A stretch of 64,000 nt of DNA from Aquimonas sp. (GCA_022241605.1 JAKOMQ010000004.1:62001-126000); one strand, 5' to 3'. Positions 14,173-24,254 are shown, numbered from the stretch's first letter. A program made the numbers and translations. Notes: a model not told the origin generated them from the sequence alone.

Positions 14173-15189
14173 ATGAATCCGCGCATGCCCGAGCCCGAAC
14201 TGCCGCCCATTGACGACGCCTCCGCGCGCGCCGCACGCCGCCTCAATGAGGCCGAGCTGGCGCTGTTCGACAGCTTGGGAGAGCGTCGGCTGGTGGCGGC
14301 TGGCGAGTTGATCTTCCGCCGCGGCGAGCTGGGGCGGACCCTGTTTGTCGTCATCGAGGGCGAGGTCGCGCTGGAGTTCGGCGACGGCATGCGCGACAAG
14401 CGGCTCGGGGCAGGCGAGTTCTTTGGTGAGCTGGCGTTCTTCATCGGCAACCATGCGCGGCTGGCCAGTGCCGTGGCGGTTGGGCCCTGCCTGCTGGTGG
14501 CCGTGGCCAACGGCGACTTCGAGGCGCTGCTGGAGCGGGATCCCGCGGTAGTGGCCCGCTTCATGCGGCGATCGTTTGCCTATCTCGTAGCCGGTGAGCA
14601 GCAGCTGATCCTGAATCTCAAGCGGCGCAACGAAGAGCTCCTGCTCACGCTTGACTCGCTGCGTCAGACTCGCACGCAGCTCAGCAACGCCGAGCTGATG
14701 GTGCAGACGGACGAGCTGACCGGTTTGCTCAACCGCCGTGGCCTGTATGCGCGCCTCGATGAGATCGACGAGAGCGAGCCGCGCGGCATGCTTGGCCTGT
14801 TGCTGATCGATCTCGATGACTTCAAGTCGATCAACGACAGCTTCGGCCACATGATCGGCGACCGCGTGCTGGAGGCGGTCTCCGCCCAGATCCGGCGCAT
14901 CGCCGGCGAGCGTGATCTGCCTTGCCGGCTGGGGGGCGACGAGTTCGCCCTGCTGATGCGCGTGGACGATGTCGCCGAAGTGGAGCAGCGCGCGCGGGCC
15001 CTGGTCAGCGCCATGCGCCAGCAGGTGTTGCCCGAGCCGCTCAGCGGGACCCCGGTGACGGTCAGCGTTGGCGCCGTGGTGTGCGAGCAGGGTGTCGGCT
15101 GGTCGGTCTGGTACAGCCGCGCGGATCGGCTGCTTTACCGCGCCAAGGCCGAGGGTGGCGATGACTATCGCTTCCAGACCGCCGAATAG
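14173..15189 (+). CDS. Cyclic-nucleotide-binding domain / GGDEF diguanylate cyclase
   Basis: A 338-aa cytosolic protein. Residues about 28-135 form a CRP-type cNMP-binding fold with the phosphate-cassette-like GEFFGELAF at 81-89. A short helical linker (about 140-178) joins it to a GGDEF domain (about 179-336). The catalytic signature is intact, GGDEF at 254-258, with LLIDLDDFKSINDSFGHMIGD upstream, so c-di-GMP synthesis is expected. The inhibitory I-site is not canonical: the Arg of RxxD is Gly245 (GERD). A link between a cyclic nucleotide and c-di-GMP is inferred. ATG 14173 is chosen because sequence upstream to 13756 in the same frame is not protein-like. Confidence 0.9.
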   Translation: MNPRMPEPELPPIDDASARAARRLNEAELALFDSLGERRLVAAGELIFRRGELGRTLFVVIEGEVALEFGDGMRDKRLGAGEFFGELAFFIGNHARLASAVAVGPCLLVAVANGDFEALLERDPAVVARFMRRSFAYLVAGEQQLILNLKRRNEELLLTLDSLRQTRTQLSNAELMVQTDELTGLLNRRGLYARLDEIDESEPRGMLGLLLIDLDDFKSINDSFGHMIGDRVLEAVSAQIRRIAGERDLPCRLGGDEFALLMRVDDVAEVEQRARALVSAMRQQVLPEPLSGTPVTVSVGAVVCEQGVGWSVWYSRADRLLYRAKAEGGDDYRFQTAE

Positions 15190-15218
15190 TCCTTGACGGC
15201 ATCCGTCTCGACGCCCGC

Positions 15219-15224
15219 TTGACA
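15219..15224 (+). promoter_or_regulatory. Possible -35 of the leucine operon
   Basis: A perfect TTGACA lies 31 bp before the leader peptide start. The expected -10 at 15241-15247 (TCAAGAC) is poor, so start-site placement is uncertain. If this promoter is used, the leader transcript would begin very near the leader ATG. Confidence 0.35.
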
Positions 15225-15255
15225 AATTCGCCGCAGTGCATCAAGACTGCGGCCC

Positions 15256-15366
15256 ATGTCCTTGAAGCCGACCTGCAGCAGCCTGACCCTTGATCGCCAG
15301 CCGGCGGCTCAGCTGCTGCTTATCGGCCTCCTCCTTCGACCGCACAGGTGCGGACTCGAACTCTAG
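15256..15366 (+). CDS. leuL: Leucine operon leader peptide
   Basis: A 36-codon frame in the 304 bp before leuA. Residues 20-27 read LLLIGLLL, six Leu codons in eight (CTG CTG CTT ATC GGC CTC CTC CTT), and Leu makes up 11 of 36 codons. A terminator hairpin follows and then leuA, the arrangement of ribosome-mediated attenuation known for leu operons of gammaproteobacteria. CTGCTGC within the Leu run could pair with GCAGCAG just past the stop codon. The start has no clear ribosome site. Translation is inferred from codon content and position. Confidence 0.75.
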   Translation: MSLKPTCSSLTLDRQPAAQLLLIGLLLRPHRCGLEL

Positions 15367-15398
15367 GGCGCGCAGCAGACCGAACCCGAGAATCCGAG

Positions 15399-15435
15399 AA
15401 CCCCGCACCGGGAAACCGAGGCGGGGTTTTTCTTT
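15399..15435 (+). terminator. Attenuator upstream of leuA
   Basis: The stem AACCCCGC (15399-15406) pairs with GCGGGGTT (15421-15428), closing a 14-nt loop, and is followed by TTTCTTT, a standard intrinsic terminator. It lies 33 bp after the leader stop and 59 bp before leuA. This fits an attenuator that stops transcription when leucyl-tRNA is plentiful. Confidence 0.8.
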
Positions 15436-15493
15436 GCTCGCGATTTGCCAGAGCAACCCGATACCACCGATTCTGAAACCCGCTGGAGCCGCC

Positions 15494-17035
15494 ATGAGCC
15501 ACCGCATCCGCATCTTCGACACCACTCTGCGCGACGGCGAACAGTCGCCCGGCGCCAGCATGGGCCCCGCCCAGAAAAAGGTGATGGCGCGTGCGCTCGC
15601 CGAGCTTGGGGTGGACATCATCGAAACCGGTTTCCCGGCCAGTTCGCAGGCCGACCGTGAATCCGCCGATGCGATTGCCCGCGAGATCGGCAGCCAGGTC
15701 ACCCTGGCCACCCTGTCGCGCTGCGCCGAGGCCGACATCGAGGCCTGTGCGCGGGCCATGGAAAAAGCGCACAGGCCGCGCATCCATGTGTTCATTTCCA
15801 CCAGCCCCCTGCATCGCAAGTTCAAGCTCGGCATGAGCGAGCAGCAGGTGATTGAACGCGCCGAAAGCGCAGTGGCCTATGCGCGGCGCTACTTCGACGA
15901 CGTCGAGTTCTCCGCCGAGGACGCGATCCGCACCGAGTTCGAGGTGCTGGTCAGGGCCTTCAGTGCGGCGGCGGCCGCGGGCGCCACCACGCTCAACGTT
16001 CCCGATACCGTCGGCTACACCACGCCTGAAGAGATCCGCAGCCTGTTCCAGCGTCTGCGCGCCGCTGTGCCGGGCGAGCACCTGGTCTGGAGCGCGCACT
16101 GCCACAACGACCTGGGCCTCGCGGTGGCGAACTCGCTGGCGGCGATCGAGGGCGGCGCGCGCCAGGTCGAGTGCACGATCAACGGCATTGGCGAGCGCGC
16201 CGGCAACTGCGCGGTCGAGGAACTGGTGATGGCGCTGAAGGTGCGTCAGGCCTTCTACGGTGCCGACACCGGGGTCCGCACCCCGCGACTGGTGCCGACC
16301 TCGCGCCTGCTGCAGCGCCTGACCGGAATGATGGTCCAACGCAACAAGGCGATCGTCGGCGTCAACGCATTTGCGCACGAGGCGGGTATCCATCAGCACG
16401 GCATGCTGAAGAACCGCGAAACCTACGAGATCATGCACCCCGAGGATGTGGGCTGGCCGAGGTCCGAACTGGTGCTGGGCCGGCACAGCGGCCGTGCGGC
16501 CCTGAGCGAACGCCTGCGCGCGCTCGGTTTTGTGTTCGAAGACGATGAGTTCGAACACGTATTCGCCAACTTCAAGGCGCTGACCGAGACCCAGCGCGTG
16601 GTCGGCGATCGCGATCTGGAACAGCTGATTCTCGGCAGCGCCGCCAGCGCCGGGCAGGGTTACCGTCTGGCGTCGATGCGCATCTCGGACGCCGCCGGCT
16701 CGGCGCGGGCCGAGGTCGAGCTCTCCGATCCCGAGGGCAATCGGGTGGCTGAAAGCGCCGACAGCGACGGTCCGGTTGCGGCGCTGTTCGCCGCCATGTC
16801 CGCCGCTACCGGTATCGAACTGAAGCTGGAGAGCTACCAGGTCCACAGCATCGGCATGGGCAGCCACGCGCGCGGCGAGGCAAATCTTTCGGTTAGCTAC
16901 GAGGACGAGGAGTACACCGGCGTGGGCGTCAGCCGCGACATCATCGAGGCCAGCGCGCTGGCCTGGCTCGACGTCGCCAACCGCCTGCTGCGCAAACGCG
17001 ATGCCGCGCCTGCCCCTGCGACGGCGTCGGTTTGA
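15494..17035 (+). CDS. leuA: 2-isopropylmalate synthase
   Basis: A 513-aa enzyme of the first committed step of leucine synthesis, condensing acetyl-CoA with 2-oxoisovalerate. The TIM-barrel opening [14 protein letters not shown], the metal ligands in HCHNDLG and the signature NGIGERAGN are present. The C-terminal regulatory domain (about 390-513), which binds leucine for feedback inhibition, is complete. ATG 15494 matches the family N-terminus [16 protein letters not shown]; the frame is open 68 codons further upstream, through the leader region. It is separated from leuC by a 252-bp repeat-bearing spacer. Confidence 0.96.
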   Translation: MSHRIRIFDTTLRDGEQSPGASMGPAQKKVMARALAELGVDIIETGFPASSQADRESADAIAREIGSQVTLATLSRCAEADIEACARAMEKAHRPRIHVFISTSPLHRKFKLGMSEQQVIERAESAVAYARRYFDDVEFSAEDAIRTEFEVLVRAFSAAAAAGATTLNVPDTVGYTTPEEIRSLFQRLRAAVPGEHLVWSAHCHNDLGLAVANSLAAIEGGARQVECTINGIGERAGNCAVEELVMALKVRQAFYGADTGVRTPRLVPTSRLLQRLTGMMVQRNKAIVGVNAFAHEAGIHQHGMLKNRETYEIMHPEDVGWPRSELVLGRHSGRAALSERLRALGFVFEDDEFEHVFANFKALTETQRVVGDRDLEQLILGSAASAGQGYRLASMRISDAAGSARAEVELSDPEGNRVAESADSDGPVAALFAAMSAATGIELKLESYQVHSIGMGSHARGEANLSVSYEDEEYTGVGVSRDIIEASALAWLDVANRLLRKRDAAPAPATASV

Positions 17036-17054
17036 CACAAGGCTGTGCTTGTAG

Positions 17055-17155
17055 CCCCTCTCCCCTCGCGGGAGAGGGGTTGGGGAGAGGGGGCAATACT
17101 CGCCGCAAGATTCCTACCCCTCTCCCCCATCCCCTCTCCCACAAGGGGAGAGGGG
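17055..17155. repeat. Inverted pair of CCCCTCTCCC-type elements, leuA-leuC spacer
   Basis: A left unit (17055-17093) reads CCCCTCTCCCCTCGCGGGAG and continues with AGGGGTTGGGGAGAGGG. A right unit (17117-17155) is its approximate reverse complement. Only 23 bp separate them. Each unit is itself a hairpin. A third, weaker copy (TTCCCACAAAGGGAGAGGGA) lies at about 17191-17210. The same paired design recurs at 27444-27877 and 55029-55253. Confidence 0.85.
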
Positions 17156-17248
17156 AGCAAAGCCCGCACCGTTCAAGCGCTCTCTTCCGCTTCCCACAAA
17201 GGGAGAGGGAAGTAAGCCGCACTGCATCGCAGACCGAAGCGTGCTCTT

Positions 17249-17280
17249 TCGAATCCCGAATCCCAAACAACGAATCCCGG
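17249..17280. repeat. GGGATTC-type heptamer array before leuC
   Basis: Three GAATCCC-type heptamers (reverse complement of GGGATTC) lie 8-38 bp before the leuC start codon and would fall in its translation-initiation region. They belong to a family dispersed through the window. Confidence 0.7.
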
Positions 17281-17287
17281 CCCTCCA

Positions 17288-18703
17288 ATGCCCCGCACTC
17301 TCTTCGACAAACTCTGGGACGCCCACCTCGTCGTTCCTGAAACCGAATCCGCGCCCGCGGTGCTCTACATCGACCTGCACCTGCTGCACGAGGTCACCAC
17401 GCCGCAGGCCTTCTCGGAGCTGGAGTCGCGCGGCCTGTCGCCGCGCTGCCCGGAGCGCTGCATGGCGACCATGGACCACAGCACGCCGACCCTGCCGGCC
17501 GACGCGAACGGCCGCCTGCCGTATGCGTCGGCGGCCTCCGAGAAGCAGGTCGACCAGCTGCGCGAGAACTGCGCGCGCCACGGCATCGAGCTATTCGACA
17601 TGGGCGACGCGCGGCGCGGCATCGTGCACGTGGTGGCGCCCGAGCTGGGCCTCACGCGACCGGGCATGACCATCGTCTGCGGCGACAGCCACACCAGCAC
17701 GCACGGCGCATTTGGTGCCATGGCGTTCGGCATCGGCACCAGCGAGGTCGGCCACGTGCTGGCCACGCAGTGCCTGCTGCAGCGGCGGCCGAAGACGATG
17801 GCGATCGAGGTCGAGGGTGAGCTGGCTCCCGGCGTGGGCGCCAAGGACGTGATCCTGCACGTGATCGGCGTGATCGGCGTCAACGGCGGCACCGGCTACG
17901 CGCTGGAATACCGCGGCTCGGCGATCCGCGCGATGGACATGGAAGCGCGCATGACCCTGTGCAACATGTCGATCGAGGCTGGCGCGCGCTGCGGCATGGT
18001 GGCACCCGATGCCACCACCTTCGAATGGCTGCGGCGGGCGCCGCGCGCGCCGAAGGGCGTCGCTTTTGAGGCGGCGATGATCGAGTGGTCGTACTTCGTC
18101 AGCGATGAGGGCGCCGAGTTCGATCGCGTGGTCCGCATCGACGCCGCCGGCATCCGGCCCACCCTGACCTGGGGTACGCACCCGGGCACGGCCGTGGCCA
18201 TCGATGCGCTGGTGCCGGAGCCGGCCGACGCCAGCGCCCGCAAGGGTCTCGACTACATGGGCTTCGAGGCCGGCTTTGGCCTGGTCGGCCAGCCGGTCGA
18301 TGTGGTCTTTGTCGGCAGCTGCACCAACGGCCGCCTCGCCGACCTGCGCGATGTCGCACGCATCTTGCGCGGGCGCCGCGTGCATCCGCGCGTGCGCATG
18401 CTGGTGGTGGCCGGCTCGGAGAAGGTCAAGCGCGATGCCGAGGCCGAGGGCATCGACGCCATCGTGCGCGCGGCCGGCGCCGAGTGGCGCGAGCCGGGAT
18501 GCTCCATGTGCATTGCCATGAACGGCGACATCGTGGCGCCCGGCCAGCTCGCGGTCAGCACCAGCAACCGCAACTTCGAGGGCCGGCAAGGCCAGGGCGC
18601 TCGTACCGTGCTGGCCTCGCCGCTGTCGGCGGCCGCAGCCGCGGTCGCCGGCCGCATCGCCGACCCGCGCGAATTCCTCAACACTGCCGCCGAGGTGGCC
18701 TGA
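17288..18703 (+). CDS. leuC: 3-isopropylmalate dehydratase large subunit
   Basis: A 471-aa aconitase-family subunit that, with LeuD, isomerises 2- to 3-isopropylmalate using a [4Fe-4S] cluster. Cluster ligands appear in GSCTNGR and GCSMCIAMN. The substrate and loop signature [19 protein letters not shown] is intact. Length equals the family norm. Its stop overlaps the leuD start (TGATG), implying translational coupling. The start [15 protein letters not shown] is the family start. Confidence 0.97.
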   Translation: MPRTLFDKLWDAHLVVPETESAPAVLYIDLHLLHEVTTPQAFSELESRGLSPRCPERCMATMDHSTPTLPADANGRLPYASAASEKQVDQLRENCARHGIELFDMGDARRGIVHVVAPELGLTRPGMTIVCGDSHTSTHGAFGAMAFGIGTSEVGHVLATQCLLQRRPKTMAIEVEGELAPGVGAKDVILHVIGVIGVNGGTGYALEYRGSAIRAMDMEARMTLCNMSIEAGARCGMVAPDATTFEWLRRAPRAPKGVAFEAAMIEWSYFVSDEGAEFDRVVRIDAAGIRPTLTWGTHPGTAVAIDALVPEPADASARKGLDYMGFEAGFGLVGQPVDVVFVGSCTNGRLADLRDVARILRGRRVHPRVRMLVVAGSEKVKRDAEAEGIDAIVRAAGAEWREPGCSMCIAMNGDIVAPGQLAVSTSNRNFEGRQGQGARTVLASPLSAAAAAVAGRIADPREFLNTAAEVA

Positions 18704-19311
18704 TGAGCGCCATCACTGAGATCCGCAGCCGGGCCGTGGTGCTGCGCGGAGAGAACATCGACACCGACCAGATCATTCCGGCGCGGTTTCTTTCGACGAC
18801 GACGCGCGTGGGCCTTGGCCAGTACGCCTTCAGCGACTGGCGCCGTGATCCGGCCTTTGCCTTCAACCAGCCGGAGAACGCCGGCCGTCGGATCCTGATC
18901 GCCGGCCGCAATTTCGGCTGCGGCAGCTCGCGCGAGCACGCGCCGTGGGCGTTGACCGACCTCGGCTTGCAGGCGGTGATCAGCAGCCAGATCGCGGACA
19001 TCTTCCGCAACAATGCGCTCAAGAACGGGCTGGTGCCGATCGTGCTGGACGAGGCGATCGTGCAGCACCTGATGCAGCAGGCCGACGGCGAGTTCGTCAT
19101 CGACATCGCTGCCTGCACGCTGAGAACCCCGCAGGGCCAGGCGCACCGTTTCCCGCTGGACGCCTTCGCCCGCACCTGCCTGCTCGAAGGCGTGGATGAG
19201 CTTGGCTACCTGATTGCCCGCGAGGCCGCGATCAGCGCCTTCGAGTCCACCCGAACCCGCGATTTCTCCCTGCCCACCCCTGCTTCCGAGGAGCCTGCCC
19301 ATGCGCGCTGA
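18703..19311 (+). CDS. leuD: 3-isopropylmalate dehydratase small subunit
   Basis: A 202-aa swivel-domain partner of LeuC. The signatures [13 protein letters not shown] and [17 protein letters not shown] are intact. It begins in the TGATG overlap with leuC and ends 11 bp inside leuB, so leuC, leuD and leuB are translated as a tightly coupled unit. Confidence 0.97.
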   Translation: MSAITEIRSRAVVLRGENIDTDQIIPARFLSTTTRVGLGQYAFSDWRRDPAFAFNQPENAGRRILIAGRNFGCGSSREHAPWALTDLGLQAVISSQIADIFRNNALKNGLVPIVLDEAIVQHLMQQADGEFVIDIAACTLRTPQGQAHRFPLDAFARTCLLEGVDELGYLIAREAAISAFESTRTRDFSLPTPASEEPAHAR

Positions 19312-20389
19312 AATCGTCCTGCTGCCCGGCGATGGCATCGGCCCCGAAGTCACCGCTGCTGCGGTCGACGTGCTGAAGCGCGTCGCCACGCGCCACGGCC
19401 ACGATTTCCAGTTCAGCACGCAGCTGATTGGCGGCGCTGCGATTGATGCCACCGGCGAGCCACTGCCGCCGGCCACGCTGGCCGCGTGCCGAAAGGCCGA
19501 TGCGATCCTGCTCGGCGCAGTCGGCGGACCGAAGTGGTCGGACCCAAAAGCCAAGGTGCGGCCAGAACAGGGCCTGCTGGCGATCCGCCAGGCGTTGGGC
19601 CTGTATGCCAATCTGCGGCCGGTGACGCCGCATCCGGCGGTACTGGACCGCGCGCCGATCAAGCCGCATCTGTTGAACGGCGTCGATCTGCTGGTGGTGC
19701 GCGAACTGACCGGCGGCATCTACTTCGGCGAGCGCACCCGCAGCGAGCACGGCGCTTCGGACCTGTGCGTGTACTCGGTGGCCGAGATCGAGCGGGTGAT
19801 CCGCCGCGCCTTCGGCTTTGCCCGGGCGCGTCGTGGCTATCTGGTCAGCGTGGACAAAGCCAACGTGCTGGAGACTTCGCGCCTGTGGCGCGAGGTCGCC
19901 ACGCGCATAGGCGCCGACGAGTTCCCAGACGTGCGCCTGGAGCACCAGCTGGTGGACTCCATGGCCATGCACCTGATCGCACGGCCGCGCGAGTACGACG
20001 TGATCGTCACCGAAAATATGTTCGGCGACATTCTCACCGATGAGGCCTCGATGCTGGCGGGTTCGCTGGGCCTGCTGCCCAGTGCTTCCCTCGGCGAAGG
20101 CAAGCGCGGCATCTACGAGCCAATCCACGGTAGCGCGCCTGACATCGCCGGCCGCGGCGTCGCCAATCCGATTGCCGCCATCCTGAGCGCGGCGATGCTG
20201 CTGCGGCATTCGCTGGGCCTTGAAGACGAGGCACGCGAGATCGAGCGTGCGGTCAGCGACACCCTGGATGCCAAGGTGTTCAGCGCCGATATCGCCGGGG
20301 GTGAGCGTGCCTACGCCACGCATGAGGTGGCCGATGCCGTGCTGGAGCGGCTGCCCGAGCGGCAGCCGGCGGTGGCGATGCGGGATTGA
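19301..20389 (+). CDS. leuB: 3-isopropylmalate dehydrogenase
   Basis: A 362-aa NAD-dependent decarboxylating dehydrogenase giving 2-oxoisocaproate. Visible motifs are [11 protein letters not shown], the metal/substrate region [15 protein letters not shown], and the NAD loop [24 protein letters not shown] ribosome site at 19289-19294 supports ATG 19301, which overlaps the leuD end by 11 bp. It is the last gene of the leucine operon; a heptamer array and a hairpin follow. Confidence 0.97.
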   Translation: MRAEIVLLPGDGIGPEVTAAAVDVLKRVATRHGHDFQFSTQLIGGAAIDATGEPLPPATLAACRKADAILLGAVGGPKWSDPKAKVRPEQGLLAIRQALGLYANLRPVTPHPAVLDRAPIKPHLLNGVDLLVVRELTGGIYFGERTRSEHGASDLCVYSVAEIERVIRRAFGFARARRGYLVSVDKANVLETSRLWREVATRIGADEFPDVRLEHQLVDSMAMHLIARPREYDVIVTENMFGDILTDEASMLAGSLGLLPSASLGEGKRGIYEPIHGSAPDIAGRGVANPIAAILSAAMLLRHSLGLEDEAREIERAVSDTLDAKVFSADIAGGERAYATHEVADAVLERLPERQPAVAMRD

Positions 20390-20397
20390 ACTTGGAG

Positions 20398-20429
20398 CCG
20401 GGATTCGGGAATCGGAATTCGGGATTCGC
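20398..20429. repeat. GGGATTC heptamer array after leuB
   Basis: Imperfect heptamers (GGGATTC, GGGAATC, GGAATTC, GGGATTC) begin 9 bp after the leuB stop codon. Confidence 0.7.
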
Positions 20430-20478
20430 AAGAGCGGCTTGCTGCGAGATTTCTTCACGCGGCAACACCGAGCGAAAG

Positions 20479-20506
20479 ACGGGCGCGGCCATGCGGCTGC
20501 GCCCGT
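20479..20506. terminator. Hairpin between convergent leuB and the DUF4097-like gene
   Basis: ACGGGCGC (20479-20486) pairs perfectly with GCGCCCGT (20499-20506), and an inner GCC/GGC extends the stem. Only a short T-poor tail (TGGTTCCC) follows, so it may be a weak or factor-assisted terminator for either gene. Confidence 0.55.
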
Positions 20507-20525
20507 TGGTTCCCGGGTTGCTTGA

Positions 20526-21206
20526 TTACGGGCGGTTGCCGCTGAAGCGCTTGGGCTCGGCGCCTTCGACGCGGCCGATGCGGGCGCTGTCGTGGACCCA
20601 GAGCTCGACCTCGCGCTCGAACACCAGCGGCCCGACCACTTCGGAGTTGGCGCCGATCACCACCTTCGGCACCTTCGGCTGACGGCCCCAGTTGAACCAG
20701 CTGCCGCTGGGTTTGTCGATGCGCAGGCCGCCGGCGACGCGGCTGCCTTCAAGGATCTCCAGGTCACCGTTGACGGTGCGGATGTCGCCGCCGACTTCTG
20801 TGGCTTCGATGCGGATCTGGCCGTTGACGGTGGCAAGGTCGCCGCGGACGCTGCTGCCGCGGCCCAGCCGGATCGCGCCGTTTACGGTTTCGGCTTCACC
20901 CAGCTCGCTGCTCTCGCCGGCGCTGATGCCGCCGTTGACGGTCTCGGCGCGGTCCGCCGCGGAACGCGCTGACAGGGTGATGGAGCCATTGACCGTTTCC
21001 ACGCTGGCCGCGCGGCTGCCCTCGGCCAGCTGGACACTGCCGTTGACCGTGCTGAGCTTGGTGTAGGTTTGCCCCGCTTCGGCGCGGATGGCGCCGTTGA
21101 CCTTGCTGATGCTGGTCGGGCGTTCGGCGGCAGCGAGGCCGGCCATGGCCAGCAGCGGTATCAGCAGCAGGACCTGCAGTCCGTTCCTTGGGGTGCGTGT
21201 ACGCAT
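20526..21206 (-). CDS. Secreted DUF4097-like repeat protein
   Basis: A 226-aa protein with a signal peptide (basic start, hydrophobic LLLIPLLAMAGLAAA, cut near residue 27). The mature region consists of about seven repeats of 17-20 residues, each containing VNG (for example STVNGSVQL, ETVNGSITL, ATVNGQIRI), typical of DUF4097/bactofilin-like right-handed beta-helices. It probably acts in the periplasm or at the surface. The function is unknown. It is monocistronic and convergent with leuB, with a palindromic element beyond its start. Confidence 0.8.
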   Translation of the reverse strand: MRTRTPRNGLQVLLLIPLLAMAGLAAAERPTSISKVNGAIRAEAGQTYTKLSTVNGSVQLAEGSRAASVETVNGSITLSARSAADRAETVNGGISAGESSELGEAETVNGAIRLGRGSSVRGDLATVNGQIRIEATEVGGDIRTVNGDLEILEGSRVAGGLRIDKPSGSWFNWGRQPKVPKVVIGANSEVVGPLVFEREVELWVHDSARIGRVEGAEPKRFSGNRP

Positions 21207-21317
21207 CGTCGTCTCCTTGCATGGATGGGGTGCTGCAGGAAGCTTCGATGCGCAGATCCGGGCAAGGGTTTAGTTGCGATGAGGACATTGCCGGAAGCGG
21301 CCTCAACAGCCGCTGGA

Positions 21318-21483
21318 CTCGTGTAGTGATTCGTACTTGGCGGACAGTCGCTGCGAGCGGATTCGTGTGGCTGGCAAGGCGCGACGACGAGTCATAGCAG
21401 CGCCATGGCGAGGAGGAGGAGCGCTGACAGCCTTGCCGAGGACGCCGCAGATGCGTTCACTCAAGTGCGAATCACTACACTAG
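21318..21483. mobile_element. MITE-like palindromic element upstream of gpmI
   Basis: Terminal inverted repeats of 22 bp match at 20 positions: CTCGTGTAGTGATTCGTACT... at 21318-21339 against the complement of 21462-21483. The roughly 122-bp interior has further complementary stretches (GGCAAGG near 21374 and CCTTGCC near 21431) and no gene. Size, termini and lack of coding suggest a miniature inverted-repeat element or a long REP-like palindrome. Its right end stops 28 bp before the gpmI start and probably carries or displaced its promoter. Confidence 0.6.
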
Positions 21484-21511
21484 AGGGCTTGCGAACCCGT
21501 GGAGTGCGCCC

Positions 21512-23050
21512 GTGTCACGACCCAAGCCGCTACTGCTGCTGATCCTTGATGGCTGGGGCCATCGCGAAGAGCGCGAGGACAACGCCATCGCCCAGGCGCA
21601 AGCGCCCCACTGGCGTCGCCTGCTGCAGGACTGTCCGCACACCCTGATCGAAACCTCTGGCAGGCACGTCGGCCTGCCGGACGGACAAATGGGCAATTCA
21701 GAGGTCGGCCACATGAACCTCGGAGCCGGCCGCATCGTCTATCAGGACCTGACCCGCATCGACCACGCCATCGAGACCGGCGAGTTCTTCGGCAACCCCG
21801 AGCTCACAGGCGCCTGCGCGGCGGCGCGAGCCGCGGGCGGTCGCGTCCACGTGTTTGGCCTGCTCTCTCCCGGTGGGGTGCACAGCCACGAGGACCATAT
21901 CCACGCGTTTCTCGAACTGGCGCAGCGGCAGGGGGTTTCCGGGCTGGTTGTGCACGCCTTCCTGGACGGCCGCGACACGCCCCCGCGCTCGGCGCGGCCC
22001 AGCCTCGAGCGGCTGGAACTGCGCTGCGCCGAGTTGGGCTATCGGATCGGTTCGGTCAGCGGCCGCTACTACGCAATGGACCGCGACCAGCGCTGGGAGC
22101 GGGTCGAGCGCGCCTATGCCGCGATCGTCGATGCCGAGGCGGAACATCGGGCGGAGTCGGCGGTGGCCGCCCTCGATGCGGCCTATGCGCGCGGCGAGAA
22201 CGACGAGTTCGTGCTGCCCACCGTGATCACGGGCGCCACGGCCATGGCCGATGGCGACGCCGTGGTGTTCATGAACTTCCGCGCCGATCGCGCGCGCGCG
22301 CTCAGCGCCGCTTTCGTGCAGCCCGGCTTCGAGGGCTTTCTCGCACGGCGTCCAGCGCTGTCGCGCTTCGTGTGCCTGAGCGAGTACGACGCGCGGCTGC
22401 CGACCGCCGTGGCCTATCCGCCGGAGACCCTGCACAACACCCTGCCGCAGGTGGTCGCGGCACATGGCCTGAGCCAGCTGCGTATCGCCGAGACCGAGAA
22501 GTATGCCCACGTCACCTTCTTCTTCAGCGGCGGCGTGGAAGCGCAGCAGCCCGGCGAGTCGCGTATCCTGATCCCCTCGCCGCGGGTGGCCACCTATGAC
22601 CTCAAACCGGAGATGAGCTGCCCCGAGCTGACCGCGGCCCTGGTCGAGGACATTCGTGCCCGCCGCCACGACCTGATTGTCTGCAACATCGCCAACCCCG
22701 ACATGGTCGGCCATACCGGCGTGCTGTCGGCGGCCATCCTGGCGGTTGAGGCGGTCGATCAGGCCATCGGTGAGATCGTCGCCGCGCTGCGCGAGGTCGG
22801 CGGCGAGATGATCCTCACCGCCGACCACGGCAACCTGGAGCAGATGCGCGATCCCGCCACCGGCCAGGCGCATACCGCGCATACCGTCGGGCCGGTGCCG
22901 CTGGTCTACCTCGGTCGTCCGGCTCGGCTCAGGGCGGGCGGCAGTCTGCGCGACGTGGCGCCAACGCTGCTGGCCCTGCTCGGCCTGCCGCAGCCGCCCG
23001 AGATGAGCGGCCAGTCGTTCATCGAGCTGGTCCCGGTCCCGGCAGCGTGA
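21512..23050 (+). CDS. gpmI: 2,3-bisphosphoglycerate-independent phosphoglycerate mutase
   Basis: A 512-aa Mn-dependent glycolytic enzyme interconverting 3- and 2-phosphoglycerate. Alkaline-phosphatase-fold motifs are visible: LDGWG, the phosphorylated Ser63 in [22 protein letters not shown], and [10 protein letters not shown] with HTAHT. The start is GTG at 21512, 28 bp after the palindromic element. Its stop overlaps the envC GTG by 4 bp. The gpmI-envC-ctpA order is a known arrangement in gammaproteobacteria. Confidence 0.96.
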   Translation: MSRPKPLLLLILDGWGHREEREDNAIAQAQAPHWRRLLQDCPHTLIETSGRHVGLPDGQMGNSEVGHMNLGAGRIVYQDLTRIDHAIETGEFFGNPELTGACAAARAAGGRVHVFGLLSPGGVHSHEDHIHAFLELAQRQGVSGLVVHAFLDGRDTPPRSARPSLERLELRCAELGYRIGSVSGRYYAMDRDQRWERVERAYAAIVDAEAEHRAESAVAALDAAYARGENDEFVLPTVITGATAMADGDAVVFMNFRADRARALSAAFVQPGFEGFLARRPALSRFVCLSEYDARLPTAVAYPPETLHNTLPQVVAAHGLSQLRIAETEKYAHVTFFFSGGVEAQQPGESRILIPSPRVATYDLKPEMSCPELTAALVEDIRARRHDLIVCNIANPDMVGHTGVLSAAILAVEAVDQAIGEIVAALREVGGEMILTADHGNLEQMRDPATGQAHTAHTVGPVPLVYLGRPARLRAGGSLRDVAPTLLALLGLPQPPEMSGQSFIELVPVPAA

Positions 23051-24204
23051 CAGCCGCCGCCGCTCTGCGCGGCCTGCTGGTGGCCCTGTTGCTGCCGGCA
23101 CTGGCGCAGGCCCAGGCCCAGGATCCCGCCGCCGAGCGCGAGGCGGAGCGCCGGCTGTCGGCGGTGCGCGTGCAAATCAACGAGATCAGCCGTGTCCAGC
23201 AGGCGCTGGCCGCGGAGCGCGATGCCGCGGGCACCCAGCTGCGCGAAGTCGATCAGGCGATTGCCGCGCAGTCGGCGCGGGTCGCCGAGCTGGAGGCTGA
23301 TTCTGTCCGACAGCAGGCCCGGCTGGATGCGCTGCTGGCCGACCGGGATGCGCTGGCCGCCCAGCTTGGTCGCCAGCGCGAGGCCCTGGCCGCGCTGCTG
23401 CGCGCGGCGCATGCGCAAGGCGGACAGGCGCCGCTGCGGCTGCTGCTGGGGCAGGACCGGCTAAGCGACGCCAGTCGCGCGCTGGCCTACCACCGCTACG
23501 TGCAGCGCGGCCAGGTGCAGCGGATCCAGCGCCTGCTCGATGAGCTCGCCGACCTCGCGCGGCTGGGGGAGCTGGTGGTGGCCCAGCGCGCGGTGCTCGA
23601 CGAAGCCCTGCTGGGCGAGCAGGAGGCGATGGCTTCGCTGGAGTCCCGCCGCGCCGATCGCGCGGCCCTGCTGGAGGTGCTGGCCGGGCAGCAGCGAGCG
23701 CAGGCCGCGCAGATGGCCGAGCTGCGCGCCGACGAGCGCGCCCTGCTGGACCTGTTGGACTCGCTGCGGGACATCTTCGCCGACATTCCCGAAAGCCCTG
23801 ACGGCGCTGCATCGTTCGCCGAGCAGCGTGGCCGGCTGCCTGTCCCGCTGGTTGGGCGCGTGCTCAGCGGCTTCGGCGGGAATCTGCCCGATGGCCGTCG
23901 CAGCGAGGGCTGGCTGGTCGAGGCTGCAGCCGGCGCGCCGGTGCGCGCGGTGGCTCACGGCCGCGTCGCCTTCGCGGACTGGATGAATGGCTATGGGCTG
24001 CTGGTGATCGTCGACCACGGCGACGGCTACCTCAGCCTGTATGCCCACAGCGACAGCCTGCTGAGCGAGGTGGGAGACTGGGTCCGCCCCGGCGACACGC
24101 TCGCCCATGCCGGCAGTTCGGGCGGTCAGGGCAGGCCGGCCCTGTATTTCGAGCTGCGCCGACAGCGCCAGCCGCTGGATCCGCGGGTGTGGCTGCGGCC
24201 GTAG
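23047..24204 (+). CDS. envC: EnvC-like murein hydrolase activator (degenerate LytM)
   Basis: A 385-aa periplasmic protein with a signal peptide (ending AQAQA near 24), a long coiled coil (about 28-255) and a C-terminal LytM domain (about 280-385). LytM zinc ligands are lost: the HxGxD region reads SEGWLVEAA and the final HxH reads LYFEL, while one His survives in LYAHSDSLL. That matches E. coli EnvC, which lacks peptidase activity and activates the septal amidases AmiA/AmiB through FtsEX. The GTG start lies inside the gpmI stop (GTGA), indicating coupling. Confidence 0.9.
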   Translation: MTAAAALRGLLVALLLPALAQAQAQDPAAEREAERRLSAVRVQINEISRVQQALAAERDAAGTQLREVDQAIAAQSARVAELEADSVRQQARLDALLADRDALAAQLGRQREALAALLRAAHAQGGQAPLRLLLGQDRLSDASRALAYHRYVQRGQVQRIQRLLDELADLARLGELVVAQRAVLDEALLGEQEAMASLESRRADRAALLEVLAGQQRAQAAQMAELRADERALLDLLDSLRDIFADIPESPDGAASFAEQRGRLPVPLVGRVLSGFGGNLPDGRRSEGWLVEAAAGAPVRAVAHGRVAFADWMNGYGLLVIVDHGDGYLSLYAHSDSLLSEVGDWVRPGDTLAHAGSSGGQGRPALYFELRRQRQPLDPRVWLRP

Positions 24205-24241
24205 GCGCGCCTGCCTGAACACGGGCGCGCTGCGCGCTGCC

Positions 24242-24247
24242 TATACT
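24242..24247 (+). promoter_or_regulatory. -10 box close to the ctpA start
   Basis: TATACT stands only 7 bp before the ctpA ATG. A transcript from it would begin at or next to the start codon and be essentially leaderless. No clear -35 is visible. It may be fortuitous, since ctpA can be read from gpmI-envC. Confidence 0.3.
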
Positions 24248-24254
24248 GAGCCCC

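Noticed and set aside
17183-17212. A third CCCCTCTCCC-type unit forming a triple array
   Set aside because: It is short and degenerate (TTCCC...GGGAGAGGGA), so it is mentioned only as a weak copy.
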